From positions 1,984,001 to 2,048,000 of the forward strand of contig LSAX01000006.1 in NCBI GenBank assembly GCA_001557505.1: a stretch of 64,000 nt of DNA. Direction: 5' to 3'. Positions within the stretch are counted from its first letter, which is position 1; each line of letters starts with the position of its first letter. This DNA comes from Reticulascus tulasneorum. Its lineage: Eukaryota; Ascomycota; Sordariomycetes; Glomerellales; Reticulascaceae. The notes beneath the pieces are model-generated. The model was not told the DNA's origin. It worked only from the letters and a program-made list of their open reading frames with translations, and did not search any database. Positions 1-13,406 of this stretch are shown one piece after another. The translations under genes and the position numbers were made by a program.

Positions 1-1146
<1,146 letters not shown>

Positions 1147-1520
1147 CAGGGTTATGATTTTAGTTGGTTAATCTTAGTCTTTATGTTGATTAAGACTAAC
1201 TAACTAGAGACTAATTAAGACTAATTAAAAATGATTAAGGTTTTTAATTAATATATTAATATTTAACTTATTAATTTTTTTAATATCTTTTAATATTAAA
1301 TTATATTTTTAATAATAAAGAATTTAATATATGTTAACTTATCTATTTATATATTTATTATAAATAGTTATAACTATTTAGTCTTTTTTCTTAGTTAGTT
1401 TATACTTTGATTAAGACTAACTAAAGTAGGTCTTTAGTCCGTAAAACACAGACTAAGACTAACTAAGACTAAAGACTAACTAACTAACTAAAAAAAAGAC
1501 TAACTAAAATCACAACCTTA
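1147..1520. mobile_element. hAT-type MITE, copy 1 (left flank altered)
   Basis: The left end begins CAGGGTTATGATTTTAGTT and the right end finishes AACTAAAATCACAACCTT, an imperfect terminal inverted repeat. The interior matches the 404-bp MITEs at 1841-2244 and 40591-40994, including the block about GTAGGTCTTTAGTCCGTAAA. This copy is 374 bp. No matching 8-bp target duplication is visible, because the left flank is the TTA microsatellite. Confidence 0.8.
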
Positions 1521-2290
1521 ATAATAAGATAGAATTATATAGAAACTTCTAAAATTTAATTAATAATTAAGTAATTATTAATATTAATTAATAATTTTAT
1601 ATTAGTTATTTAATATTAATATTATTAAAACTTAATAATAAAATAGAATTATATAGAAACTTCTAAGATTTAATTATTAATTAAGTAATTATTAATAATA
1701 ATTAATAATTCTATATTAATTATTTAATATTAATATTATTAAGGCTTAATAATAAAATAAAGTTATATAGAAACTTCTAAGATTTAATTATTAATTAAGT
1801 AATTATTAATAATAATTAATAATTTTATATTAGTTGTTTACAAGGTTGTGATTTTAGTTAGTCTTAATTAGTCTTTAGTCTTTTTCTTTAGTCTTAATTA
1901 GTCTTTAGGTTGATTAAGACTAACTAACTAAGGACTAACTAAAACTAAATAGAAAAGACTAAGGTTTTTAATTAATAAATTAATATTTAAGTTTTTAATT
2001 TTATTTATATATTTTAATATTAAAATAAATATTTAATATTGTAAATTTTAATATATATTAATTTATAAATTTATAAATTTAATATAAATAATTATAATCA
2101 TTTAGTCTTTTTTCTTAGTTAGTCTTTATTTTGACTAAGACTAACGAAAGTAGGTCTTTAGTCTGTAAAACACTGATTAAGACTAACTAAGACTAAAGAC
2201 TAACTAACTAACTAAGAAAAAGACTAACTAAAATCACAACCTTGGTTGTTTAATATTAATATTATTAAGGCTTAATAATAAGATAGAATT
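1520..2290. repeat. 114-bp subterminal tandem repeats of the hAT element
   Basis: The motif AATAATAAAATAGAATTATA recurs with starts at about 1520, 1634 and 1748, a constant 114-bp period. The next unit starts at 2274; subtracting the inserted 404-bp MITE and its 8-bp duplication again gives 114. The same repeats lie at the 5' side of the copy at 21565-32170. Confidence 0.88.
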
Positions 2291-5200
2291 ATGTAAAATC
2301 TTTTAGAATTTTGAAATTAAATATAAATAAGACGTTAATTTCTAACTTTTGAACTTATTTTTAAAATAATATTATATTTTATTATATTTTAAGTTATAAA
2401 ACTTACTTTCATATTATCTTTTAATATATATTAAACTATTTAAAAGTCTTTTAAAATATATTCTTCTTTTATAACAACTAATAGAAATTCTTCAATTTCT
2501 AACTTTTCTAATTTAGAAATAAAAGAAGTTAATAATAATGTTAATATTAATAATATTAATAACTTTGAAAATTCTAAATATAATAAAGAAAGTTATAAAT
2601 TAAAGCCTGATAACTTAACAAATATTTATATATTTATTAATAACTTATTTACTTGATCTTTATTACCTATTAACTTTAATAAAGAAAGAGAAATAGTTAT
2701 TTTTTAGACTATATAAATTATATTTTATATTTTATATTTTATAATTATATTTACTAATATTTTATATATAGTTATACTTTTAAAAAAATTGAAACTATTA
2801 AAAGGTTTCAAACTTCTAATTTTGCTTAACATTATAAAAATAAGCATTTAAATATTACTTATAATAAAGAAACTGAAAAAACAAGACAAAAAAGTAAGTT
2901 ATTTATTATTATTATTTTAATAATTAAATATTTATATACTAATATTCTATATAAGAATCTTCAGCTAGACTTCAAGCTCAAGCATTTTTTAATAATCCTT
3001 TAGAAAGCTGAAAACGACTTCGAAATAATATTATAACCGATTTTGAAGAAGATGAAGTTTATAATAAGATTTTAAATTTTATTATTAAAAATAATTTATT
3101 ATTTAATATTTTAAATTTAAGTTTATTTAAAAAATTATTAAATTATTATAATAAATAAGTTATTTTATTAAAAAGCTTAAATATATATATATTAATTTTA
3201 ATATTAATTTTAATATAGATTTTCACTAGTTATTAATAAGTGGAAAATTAAAAGTATTTTAGAAAATACTTTTAATAACCATTTATCAGTTTTAAATATT
3301 GATTTAGAAAATAACGTTTTAAATAACGGTTTATTTTCTTTAACTTTTAATATTTGGACTTTTATGATATAAATAACTTATATTAGTATTATACTATTAT
3401 ATATCGACTTAACTTTTAAAATTAACTATAAGTTAATTAACTTTAAAGAATTAAACGAAAGTCATATTAGCTTATATATTTATAATGAATTTATAGATAT
3501 AATAACTAGTTATCTAGGTTTAAAGTTATTTATTATTTATAAGTAAGTTTTATTTTATTATAATATTAATATTTAATTAATTTTATCTAATATTATGTAA
3601 GATAATAAAACAAATAATAATATATTTATTAATATTTTTAAAAAGAATTATTATAAATCTTTTAATAAAGAGTTTTTAAATGATATTCGATATATAGCAT
3701 ATATTATAAATATAATAATATAAGATATATTACGAAATTATATTTTTATTTTTGTTAAGATTATCAATATAATCATTATATTGATAATCTTAACGAAAAT
3801 TAAAATGTAGAAGAAGATAATATATCTTTATATATTAATAAGTTATTTTTAAGTTTATTTAATTTATTATTTAACTAATTTAATTATATATATTATTTCT
3901 AAATTATGGAAGATTATAACTTTAATTAAATATATATAAGAAAATCGAAAATTATTATTAAAAAGAATTAATAAATATAAGAAAGATGGTATTATTCTTT
4001 CTAATTATAATATTAAATAAATATTACTTAATAAGTCTTATTTTAAATTAATATTTAAATATTATTATATTATTATATTTATTAACTAATTATATAGATA
4101 ATATTACTTAGTAGAATTTAACATATTATATAATTAATATAGCTCTTAAATTAAAATACATTTTATTTATATTCAAAATAATATAATAAATCAAAACTTT
4201 AAAAGAGTTTTTTTAATAGATTTTAAATAAAATTCTTTAATAAATTTAAAGAATATATTTAAAATATTTGTTAAACTATCTATTAAATTATAAGTAAAAT
4301 CTTATATTATACTTAATAAGGGTTTATTATATATTTATTAAATATATAATAAATTAAAATCTCTTATTAATAAATATAAAGAATCTAGTCGAAGAAATCC
4401 TAATTTAGTAAGTTATTAATTTTTATATAATTTTATTTTTATTTATTAATAATTAAATAGAAAAACTGTTATAATAACTTTATAATAGTTATTTAAACTA
4501 AAATTATTAAATTAGAAAAGTATTTTCCTCGGAAATTAACTTCTAATTTAATAAATAATTATAAGCTTTATTTATTAGCGTTTATATTAGACTTTAGATT
4601 TAAATTAAGTTATTTTAACAAAGGAAGGTTATTATATTTTTATTTAAATATTAATAAAGATATAAATAATTTATTAAAAGTCGATTATCTAAAATAAGTT
4701 ATTAATTATTTTAATTATTTATTTAATTTTATATTTATACTAATATTAATTAATAAATTAAAAAACGAAATTGGACCTTAATATAATAACCTGTTTACTA
4801 AGTCTTTTAACGAATTAAATACTGATATTTATAATAATCAATAATCTTTAAATTCTAATTTAGACAATGATATATATTTAAATTTAGATAATATAGAAGA
4901 AGAATATATTATATATCTTAAAGAGAATATAATAAATAAAAAAGTAAGTATATTTTTAATATTTTATTTAATATTTAATTTTAAATATAATATTAATATA
5001 TTATAAGTCGAACCTTTAAAATTTTAGAAAGATAATAATATTCGATTTCTTATATTAATTATTTTAATTAGAAGGATATTAGTTATACTAACTATATCTA
5101 TTTCTATTAAGCGTATTTTCTTTATAAGAGGAAATATGATTATTAAAAATCGAAATAAGCTTAATCTGGATATTATTAAATAGCTTATATTATTAAAAAG

Positions 5201-5487
5201 CTAGAAAATTAAAGATATTAAAGATTTAGAGTTATTTATAAAAGAAAATATAGATTAGTTATTTAGTTATTTAGTTATTTTGTTATTTAGTTATTTTGTT
5301 ATTTAATTTTTTAATCTTTTTAGTTTTTTTAGTTTTTTTAGTTAGTCTTTAGTTAGTCTTTAGTTAGTCTTTTTAATGATTAAACTAATTAAAAATAAAT
5401 TTAGTTAGTCTTTTAAGTAATTAAAACTAAGACTAACTAAAAAGACTAACTTTTGACTAAAAACTAAAAACTAAAATCATAACTTTG
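1521..5487 (+). mobile_element. hAT transposon copy A, RIP-inactivated
   Basis: A degenerate hAT element. Its 5' part consists of 114-bp tandem repeats. The transposase relic starts near 2480 and closely resembles the N-terminal frame of the copy at 29104, but the start codon is lost. The hAT C-terminal dimerisation region is recognisable near 5070-5240 in the frame that reads roughly ILVILTISISIKRIF, with RIP-type changes from the hAT consensus. The right end at 5487 carries CTAAAATCATAACTTTG, the complement of the usual CAAGGTTGTGATTTTAG terminus. Stops fill every frame. The original left terminus is not seen; MITE copy 1 and the microsatellite lie there. Confidence 0.8.
1841..2244. mobile_element. 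hAT-type MITE, copy 2 (404 bp, perfect 8-bp TSD)
   Basis: It begins CAAGGTTGTGATTTTAGTTAG and ends with the inverse complement, CTAACTAAAATCACAACCTTG. The direct repeat GTTGTTTA flanks it at 1833-1840 and 2245-2252; 8 bp is the duplication length of the hAT superfamily. It has no coding capacity. It is inserted in a 114-bp subterminal repeat of hAT copy A, so it is younger than that element. Confidence 0.92.
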
Positions 5488-6240
5488 ATTATATATAAAA
5501 GATAATTTTATTAGTTAATAAGTTCTTAATAAAAGCTTATTAATATTAGTTTTAATCTTAAAATTAAGAATATAAATAATAATATTATAAAGTTAAAAAA
5601 TCTTTAAATATATTAATAATATATTTTCGCTAAATAATTAATAAATTTATAATAAAATAATATTTGTTATCATAATAATAACGATTATATTATCTAAGAT
5701 TATTAATAATAATATAATATAAGAATTTTCTAATATTTTAATGTTAAATATAGATATAATAAATATAAAAAATAATATTATTATTTTAATTATAAATATA
5801 TATATTATCATTATAAAAAAATATAAAAATTAGATTGATATCTATAATAATAATAATTTAATAATAATTTAATAAAGGTTAAATAAAAATAAAAATAATT
5901 AATAATTAGAAATAAAATGATGATAATAATTAAGATAATTAGTAAAAATTTAAAGAAAAATTAATAAAAAAAATTTTTTTAATAATAATAATAAGATTAT
6001 AATCTAAAGAGGAAAATTTATTTAAAAACGTAGATTTATAATTAAAAAGTAATAAACTATTTACTAATTATATTACATATAGATAAAACCTTATTTTATA
6101 TGTTTATATGTTTATTATTAAAGTAATAATAATAATAATAAAAAGTAAGTATATAATATTATAAAATAATATAATTATTATAATAATTAAGATAAAGATT
6201 AATAATATAAAAAATAATAATTCTTTATATAAGAATAAAA
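5488..6240. other. AT-rich repeat-derived DNA, no gene
   Basis: Almost pure A/T with no recognisable terminal repeat or protein motif. It is probably an old RIP-degraded element. Confidence 0.5.
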
Positions 6241-6559
6241 GATATAACGACCGTTCACAAAATAACCACCAACGTGATAACATATCTAATAATATATTAA
6301 AAATAATTTAACTTTACCTAGCTTTATATTTAAAATATAAGCTATAATTAGCTAAAATTAACATAGTTCTTATCAGTTTAGCAACTATAAGCCGACCTAT
6401 TATTGATAACTCTTTTTTTTTATAAAAGGTTTTTTAATAAATATCTAGCTTAAGGTTATTAAGGACTAATAACCTTAGAGAAAAGATAATTATAAAAGTT
6501 TTAATAAGTTAAAGGCCATTAAGCCTTAGACGAGCACCCGGCAAAATAATCGGGTTAAA
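6241..6559. other. AT-rich transition sequence
   Basis: Base composition rises slowly toward the island that follows, with scattered GC words such as those at 6245-6275 and 6530-6555. No gene was recognised; it may be the more heavily mutated continuation of the minus-strand relic at 6600-6975. Confidence 0.4.
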
Positions 6560-6599
6560 CCTTTAGAAATAATAAAATTTACCCCGACGAGACTTAAAA

Positions 6600-6975
6600 G
6601 GTAAGTTGAAGTCTTATAATATAAGTAATACCTAATATAATGATCATAGAATGCCCGTCTTCTTCCCTGATCGTAATTTTTAGTCAGTTCCTTTACAAAT
6701 AGATAAATATAACGACTAACTCCATGATATCATAGCTTATTTATAATATCGAATAGGTCCTAATACTTTAAGCTAATATTTCGCTGCCGCTCGTTAAGGT
6801 TAAACACCATTCCAGCCACTTCCTCTTTGTTGATTTCAAAGAAGGCCTCTTGGCTGGGGATGACCTGTTGAGGTAATACAGCCATTTCAGGCGAGTGGTT
6901 TGTAAAGTGAAAAGAATCTGAGATTTCCTCTATCTGCTGAACTAGGTACTTGTATAGGCGTTGTGGGGCTTATCC
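6600..6975 (-). pseudogene. Decayed minus-strand coding remnant of unknown family
   Basis: Read on the minus strand from about 6970 downward, one frame gives a natural-looking protein segment with QQIEEISDSFHF, MAVLPQQVIPSQEAFFEI and EEVAGMVFNLNERQR. It is then broken by two stops near 6765 and 6735, after which the same frame continues with protein-like sequence (YIYLFVKELTKNYDQG). The right part has balanced composition and the left part is very AT-rich, so mutation load grows toward the repeats. I cannot assign a family; it could be a host gene or a transposon gene. No start was found, since a stop lies just upstream near 6975. Confidence 0.45.
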
Positions 6976-7249
6976 CCACAACAGGACCCCAGGTATATGG
7001 AGACTCATATCTGTGATGCTATGGAGACTCTCGGGCCTGAGTATGGGATCCAGATACGCCGCGCCGTTCATTTTCCAATTCCCCTCCCATGTATTGACAG
7101 CTCTGAACGAAGTATTAATATACCATGTTGGCATGAAATGTGTGTATTACTCTATTAAACATGCTACCATTGGAATTTTGTGGTTTCCCATTGCTTAAGT
7201 GAATCAATTCCTACGAATACATGCCAATATACCCAAACGAAGGCCGCGC

Positions 7250-7756
7250 TCATTCGTCATTAGAGCCATCATCCATACACACCATCACATATGAGCGCCA
7301 CAGAGGAATGCCCCGCAGAGTCGCGCTATTACAGATTTTTGCCTCTTTGAACCGGTAAGGGGTGGTCTCGCAGTTGTCATCGCGGTATGTATACACTTCA
7401 CAGCTAATAGTCAGATGCATATCCCACAAGTAGTTATGCTGCAGGAAGAGCTTACAGGAGCACCGGGGCTCTATCAGCTCTATCTCGAATGCGACGGCCG
7501 TGGAACGGAACCTTTTACACAAGCCAATATCACGGGAGCTATAAAGGAACTCGCCCCCAGTGAATTCGGTACACTGGCTCCTCCTATAGTTGGAGATGGC
7601 CAATATTGTTGTCTGAGATCTGCTTTCATGCACGACGGCGTCAGGTTTGACGACTGTGCTTCTAGTAGTCCCAGTGCCAGATTCGGCGACGTCGGTGGAG
7701 TCGGCGGAGGCGCTAAGAGCCAAGGCAAAAAGGGAGACAACGGTATGCAAACGCAT
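7250..7756 (-). CDS. Small secreted cysteine-rich protein, candidate effector
   Basis: An intact single-exon frame of 168 residues. Residues 1-18 form a classical signal peptide (MRLHTVVSLFALALSASA) with a likely cleavage after SASA. The mature part of about 150 residues holds eight cysteines, at 62, 80, 99, 101, 119, 129, 142 and 160, enough for four disulphides. Residues 19-50 are rich in Ser/Thr/Val and lack Cys. The start context ATCAAGATGCG fits fungal usage. No known domain was recognised. It sits alone in an island between RIP-degraded blocks, the setting in which many plant-pathogen effectors and avirulence genes are found; the effector role is inference from size, secretion signal, cysteines and location. 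The gene shows no stops and no obvious RIP damage. It could also be an ordinary secreted protein. Confidence 0.72.
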   Translation of the reverse strand: MRLHTVVSLFALALSASADSTDVAESGTGTTRSTVVKPDAVVHESRSQTTILAISNYRRSQCTEFTGGEFLYSSRDIGLCKRFRSTAVAFEIELIEPRCSCKLFLQHNYLWDMHLTISCEVYTYRDDNCETTPYRFKEAKICNSATLRGIPLWRSYVMVCMDDGSNDE

Positions 7757-8511
7757 CTTGATAGCGAGTATATGAAGTGTATATGAGACGATTTACGCGA
7801 TAATATGGTATCTGTGCCTGGGACTAGAAGTTTCAGTAGCAAGCACCTTGGATGGGAGGTATAACAGGTATTTAACTATTCTTCTGATGATAGTACTTTG
7901 CTGTTCAACTCGATTTACTACCATTTGGCTATTTCACACAAGACATGTGTATTCTATTAATACAAGACAGGATCATATTTTTCAACCTTAAAACCCTTAG
8001 GACCCCTTCGTTATTTCGGGCTCATCTCGGCCATGTCTCTGGTGGATACATAGATTCTAGCTGAATAGTAACTGAAATATCGTAAACCGCTTAAGACATC
8101 ACGCCCGCTGAGATTATCTCGTAGTCACGTAGGCTTGGCCAGGTGTTACAACGATGGCTTAAGCCTAAGCTGGTCCTACCTGCTTCTTTTCTATATCCGA
8201 AGAAACCCCTGGGGCCTCGATTTCTGCGCATATATACATAGAAACCTTTCTACATGTGGATCTAGCCTATATAAACGAAGTATGAACATACTTCATACTA
8301 TGCGCTGAAAACCATGTGATGGTGACAATGATTAGCAAGTGTATACAGGTTGGGATGCGAGATCATATAACCAGTTATTAGCATAGGTGATCTACTTCGC
8401 TTACAGCTCACGCTTAGCGCTTGTTATGACCTATAGTAATAAGTGGAAACCTTATTATTTGTTGTAGGTCTGGGTTTTTTGGACGTTATAACGAATATAA
8501 ATATGAAGATT
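7757..8511. other. Island flank, promoter side of the secreted-protein gene; no gene
   Basis: Moderate base composition, with no credible frame on either strand. The first few hundred bases lie upstream of the minus-strand secreted-protein gene and must contain its promoter; no clear TATA box was assigned. Confidence 0.5.
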
Positions 8512-8555
8512 TAGGGTTGTGAATTTAGTTAGTTTTTAATCTTAATTAGTCTTAA
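8512..8555. mobile_element. Truncated hAT terminus
   Basis: The sequence TAGGGTTGTGAATTTAGTTAG matches the hAT/MITE left terminus, with a RIP-like C-to-T first base. After 44 bp it is cut by the Gypsy LTR that begins at 8556. Confidence 0.65.
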
Positions 8556-9690
8556 TGTGACGGAACAGGTCAGGTGTTGCTGGTTGTTACCAGTTGTCAC
8601 CAGCTGTCAGGTAAAGTTAGGTACGTGGTTATGTGACCACTGTAGAGTTTTCTTTTCTGCTTGTAGTGGTAGCTGTAAGCTATTTTCTCTTTTTATTTTT
8701 TATTTTTTATTTTGATATTTAATAGAATAATTAGCAAAATTAATAATATTATAAATTTTTTATTTAGTTTATTATATTATATTATGGTTATTTATTTATG
8801 ATCACTAAAGATAATTATAAAATATCTTATTAAAATTAAGAATTAGGTATTATAATATAATATATAATTAATCTAAGTGTTAATTAGTTTGAATATATAT
8901 TTATAATATATAATTAAATATATTAGGTTATAAAAAATTATTAAGATATAATTAATAGATAAAACTAACTTATTTATAACGTTAAAAGTTAATATAATAA
9001 CTTTCTAAAAAAAACTTCTACCGTTTATTAAATATTATATTAAGAACTACGTTTTTAACAAAATATTTAACTTATTATAATTATTTAATAAAACTATCTA
9101 ACTTATTTATATTTATAAATAAATAAAAATTTATCTTTATAAATTAACGTTATTATATATTAATAAAAATAAAAATAAACGTTGATTATTATATTATGTT
9201 AAAAAGTTTTTTGATTGTTTAAAAATAATAAATTAAAACTTTTATTAATTTAAAACTTAGTTTATAAAACTAATTATATATTTAATTATCTAAGATTTAA
9301 TAAAATTTAAATTTTATTATAAGTTACCTAATTACTTTAAAATAATAATAATTATAATATATTTTAACTTTAAGAAAAGTTTTAACGATTATATTATCTT
9401 ATATTTAAAATTATATAATATTTTGAAAAATATTAATAAACTTTTTTATAGATAGATAAGATATTTTAATAAGAATAAGAGTTTAACTTTTATTTCTTTA
9501 ATTATTAATATAACCTTTAATTTTAACTTATCTAATATAACTATTTTAAAAACCTAATTAAAAAAAAAGATAATTATAATAATAAAGAAGAAGTTAATAA
9601 AGAAAAAAAGGTATTTTATCTATTTTAAAATAAGATATTAAGTTTAAAATTACTTAAAAAGTAAAAATAAGGTATTTTATATTAAGTTAT
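8556..9690 (+). mobile_element. Ty3/Gypsy fragment: 5' LTR plus part of gag
   Basis: The LTR (8556-8776) begins TGTGACGGAACAGGTCAGG, the least mutated copy of this terminus in the window, and matches the LTRs at 22066 and 39282. The gag relic follows. A zinc-knuckle relic at 9612-9653 has tyrosine codons at the C, C, H and C positions. The element stops where hAT copy B begins at 9691, so its 3' two thirds are missing. Confidence 0.85.
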
Positions 9691-12600
9691 CAAGGTTATG
9701 AAATTAGTTTGTAGTTTTTAGTTTGTAGTTAGTTAGTTTGTAGTTAGTTTAGTTTTAATACGGAAAAAAAAAACTATATGTAGTTTTAGTCAGATTATTA
9801 ACTAACTATATAAAATATAGTTAATATTAAACTAACTACAAATTAACTAATTAATTATAAATTAATTACAAAAAAATAAGCTATTAATAATAAAATTCTA
9901 TTAGGTTTTTTTAATTTCTATAACTTAGAAATCAATTATTAAGTTATTATTAATAATAAAATTCTATTAAATTCTTTTAATTTTTATAACTTAAAAATCG
10001 ACTACTAAGCTATTAATAACAAAATTCTATTAAATTCTTTTAATTTTTATAACTTAGAAATCGACTACTAAGCTATTAATAACAAAATTCTATTAAATTC
10101 TTTTAATTTCTATAACTTAGAAATCGATTATTAAGTTATTAATAATTAAACTTTTCGAATATTCGAATAACCTTAGAATTTATTATATAAAGATATTAAT
10201 TTCTTTAAAATAATATTAAATAAACTACTTATTAACTTAACAACTTTAACTATATTATTACGTTTACATTATTATATTTATATTTAATTATAATTATATT
10301 ATATTTAAATATTATAATAATGGATTCCTTTTTTAATTATGAATTAGATTCTAACCAATCTAATTCAAATATTATAATTTTAACTAATTTAAATATTATA
10401 TCTTTAAGTCCTGATTTAAATCAATTTAAAAACTCTTTATATAAAAAAGAAGGTTTTAAATTAGAATTAAATATAAACTTAAAGATATATATATTTAAAA
10501 ATAATCTTTTTACTTGAACTTTATTACCTATTAATTATAATAAAGAATGGGAAATGATAATATAATGTATTAGGTTAGTTATTTATTTATTTATTGTTAT
10601 TAATTATAATTATAATAATTAATTATGTTAATAGTTGTTTATATAAAAAAACGAGTTCTGTTAAACGTTTTCAAACTTCTAACTTTTAACGTTATTATGA
10701 AGCAAAACACCTTATTATTATTTATAATATTAAAAGTGAAAAAATAAGATAAAAAAGTAAGTTAATATTTAATATTTAACTTTAATATTTAATATTTAAT
10801 ATTAATATTAACTATTTAATATAAAAACAACTATTATAATTATTATTAATTCTTTATTTAACTAAATAAGTTGAAAACAACCTCGAATAAATATAACTAA
10901 TGAATATAACGAAGAAAAAGGTTATAATAAAATACTTAATTCTTTTATTGAAAATAACCTATTTTTTAATATATTAAATTCAGAATCTTTTCAAGATTTA
11001 TTAACTTATTTTAACACTTAAGTAAGTAATAACTTTATTATATTTAATTATTATTAACTAGTTATATTAATATATTAATAGATCTAATTTAATAATTAAC
11101 CATTAGAAAATTAAAAATATACTTAATATGAATTTTAATACGATTTTAATAACTTTAAATTACGAATTAGATAATAATATTAAATTATTAAGGACTTTTT
11201 CTTTAACGTTTAATATTTGGACGTCTAATTCGCAAACTGCCTTTATTGGTATTATTGTTACTTATATTGACGTTAATTTTAAATTAAACTATAAGTTAAT
11301 TAGTAAGATTTTATTTTATTATTTAATTTTAATATTGAATTATTAACTAACTAATTTAAATAGGTTTTAATAAATTAACTAAAAGTTATATTGGTATATA
11401 TATTTATAATGAGTTTATAAATATATTAAAACTATATCCTGTACTTCAAATTGAAAATATCTTTAGGTACTTAATTACTCTTATTATATAAATATTAACT
11501 TATTAATATTATTAATTTAATATTACTCAAGATAATATAACAAATAATTCGACTTTTATAAATTCTTTTGAAAATAAATATTATAATATTCTTAAAAAGG
11601 AATTTATTAACGATATAAAATGTATAACGTATATTATTAATTTAATAGCGCAAGATATTTTAAATAATTATATTTCAAATTCAACTACAGACGAGTTATT
11701 AACGTAATATACAAATTCGTAAGTTATTAAACTTAATAATAATAATATCGAATTAGAAATAGAAGACTTTAATTTAATTAGTAAGTTATTTATTTATTAT
11801 ATTAATTATTAACTAGTTAATATATTAATTATTAAATAGATTTAATAAGTCGAATACGACGAATTGTAACATTAGTTAAATATACTTAAGAAAATCGACA
11901 ATTATTATTTAAAAGTATAATAAATTTATTTAAAATCGAATACTTAAAATAAGTTATTTTTTTATAATAATTATTAATAATTATTAACTAATAATTAAAT
12001 AAACTTAAAAGCGAAATAATTATACCTATTATACTAGATTTAAATATATCTTTCGACGAATTAAACAAAGAAAATTATGATAATAATATGATTATTTAAC
12101 AAATAAATACTAATTTAGATTTAGATAATAAATTATTCGAAAACATAAATAATATTAAAGAAGAATATCTAACTTATTTAAAAGAACCATTAGTTCTTAA
12201 AATAATAAATAAATATTTATTTAAATATATATATAATTAAAATTACTAATTTATTTAAATAATATGTTAATCCTTTATTATATTAGAAAAATAATAATAA
12301 ACGATTTCTTATTTTAAATATTATAGCTCGTCGATTTTTAGCTATTCTAGCTATTTCAGCAGCTATAGAAAGGGTTTTTTCTATTAGTAATAATATTATT
12401 ATTAAAAATCGAGATAAGCTAAGCTCAAAACGGATTAAACAATTAATATTATTAAAAAGTTAGAAATTAATTATATTATACAAATTAGAAGTTAGTTTGA
12501 ATAATATTAAAGAAAGTAGAGAAAATAATAATAAAGAAATAGAAGAAGAAATTTATTTAAAATATTTATTTATTATATTTATTATTTATTTATTTAGTTA

Positions 12601-12964
12601 GTTATTAAGTTATTTTAGTTATTAAGTTATTTTAATTATTAAGTTATTTTAGTTATTAAGTTATTTTAATTATTTAGTTATTTTAATTATTAAATTACTT
12701 TAATATTATTAAATATAAACCTTTAATCATTTTAATCATTTTAGTCAGACTAAGTAAAACTAAAATTAGTCTTAGTTAAATAAAAATTTGACTAAGATTA
12801 AAATTAATTTGTTTAGTTAAATAAAAATTTAATTAAGACTAAATTTAGTCATTTAAACAGTTGACTAAGACTAATTTTAGTTACTTAAATAGTTGATTAA
12901 GACTAAATAAACTAATTTTAGTCTGACTAAGTCAACTTGACTAATCACTAAATTTACAACCTTG
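9691..12964 (+). mobile_element. hAT transposon copy B (second subfamily), RIP-inactivated
   Basis: The left end CAAGGTTATGAAATTAG and the right end CTAAATTTACAACCTTG form an imperfect inverted repeat. The transposase relic starts at ATG 10320; the hAT dimerisation region lies near 12310-12490 and includes AAIERVFSI and the words LILLKS. Numerous stops interrupt it. The left flank is Gypsy and the right flank is hAT sequence, and no clean 8-bp duplication is visible, so rearrangement or deletion has occurred at one end. Confidence 0.82.
9885..10150. repeat. 63-bp subterminal tandem repeats in hAT copy B
   Basis: Four head-to-tail units of about 63 bp, each with AATTCTATTAAATTCTTTTA followed by ATAACTTAGAAATCG. 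They sit between the left terminus and the transposase, the same place as the 114-bp repeats in the other subfamily, but with unrelated sequence. Confidence 0.82.
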
Positions 12965-13406
12965 TATTAAGTATTTTAGTTAAAAGAATATTAGCTATTC
13001 CGGCTACTTCTGCTTCTATAAAACGTATTTTTTCTATAAGAAATAATATTATTATTAAAAACTAAAATAAACTAAATCTGGATATAATTAAACAGCTTAT
13101 ACTATTAAAAAGCTGGAAAATTAAAGATATTAAAGAGTTAGAATTATAATTAGAAAATTAGATAACTAGTTATTTTAATATATTATTAAATAAACATTTT
13201 TTAATTATCTTATTAAGTTATTTATTTTATTAAGTTATTTATTTTATTAAGTTATTTATTTTATTATGTTAATTAATTTATTAAGTTAATTAATTTATTA
13301 TATAATTAACGTTATTAGTCAAAATTTTAATTGACTAAGACTAAGATTAAATTTAGTTTTAATCACTAGCTTAACTTGAATTAGTCTGACTAAATTACAA
13401 TCTTAG
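12965..13406 (+). mobile_element. hAT 3' fragment with dimerisation domain
   Basis: The plus-strand frame reads VKRILAIPATSASIKRIFSI and then KQLILLKSWKIKDIKELE, the hAT C-terminal dimerisation motif. The right terminus at 13406 is CTAAATTACAATCTTAG, the copy-B type. The 5' part of the element is missing. Confidence 0.8.

Noticed and set aside
6600..6975. Helitron helicase suggested by the phrase NLNERQR
   Set aside because: No Walker A motif or other helicase motifs follow in frame, so the resemblance to the NLNEEQ-type start is not enough.
6950..7198. Two overlapping plus-strand frames of 65-82 codons
   Set aside because: No conserved look, and they overlap the start of the minus-strand remnant, which has more natural composition.
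7415..7842. Open frames on the plus strand and an extra minus-strand frame over the secreted-protein gene
   Set aside because: They are shadows of the gene at 7250-7756; they lack a signal peptide and conserved features.
9683..12972. 8-bp duplication for hAT copy B (TATTAAGT on both sides)
   Set aside because: The word occurs on both sides but is offset by 3 bp from the left terminus, and the flanks belong to different elements, so chance or rearrangement is more likely.
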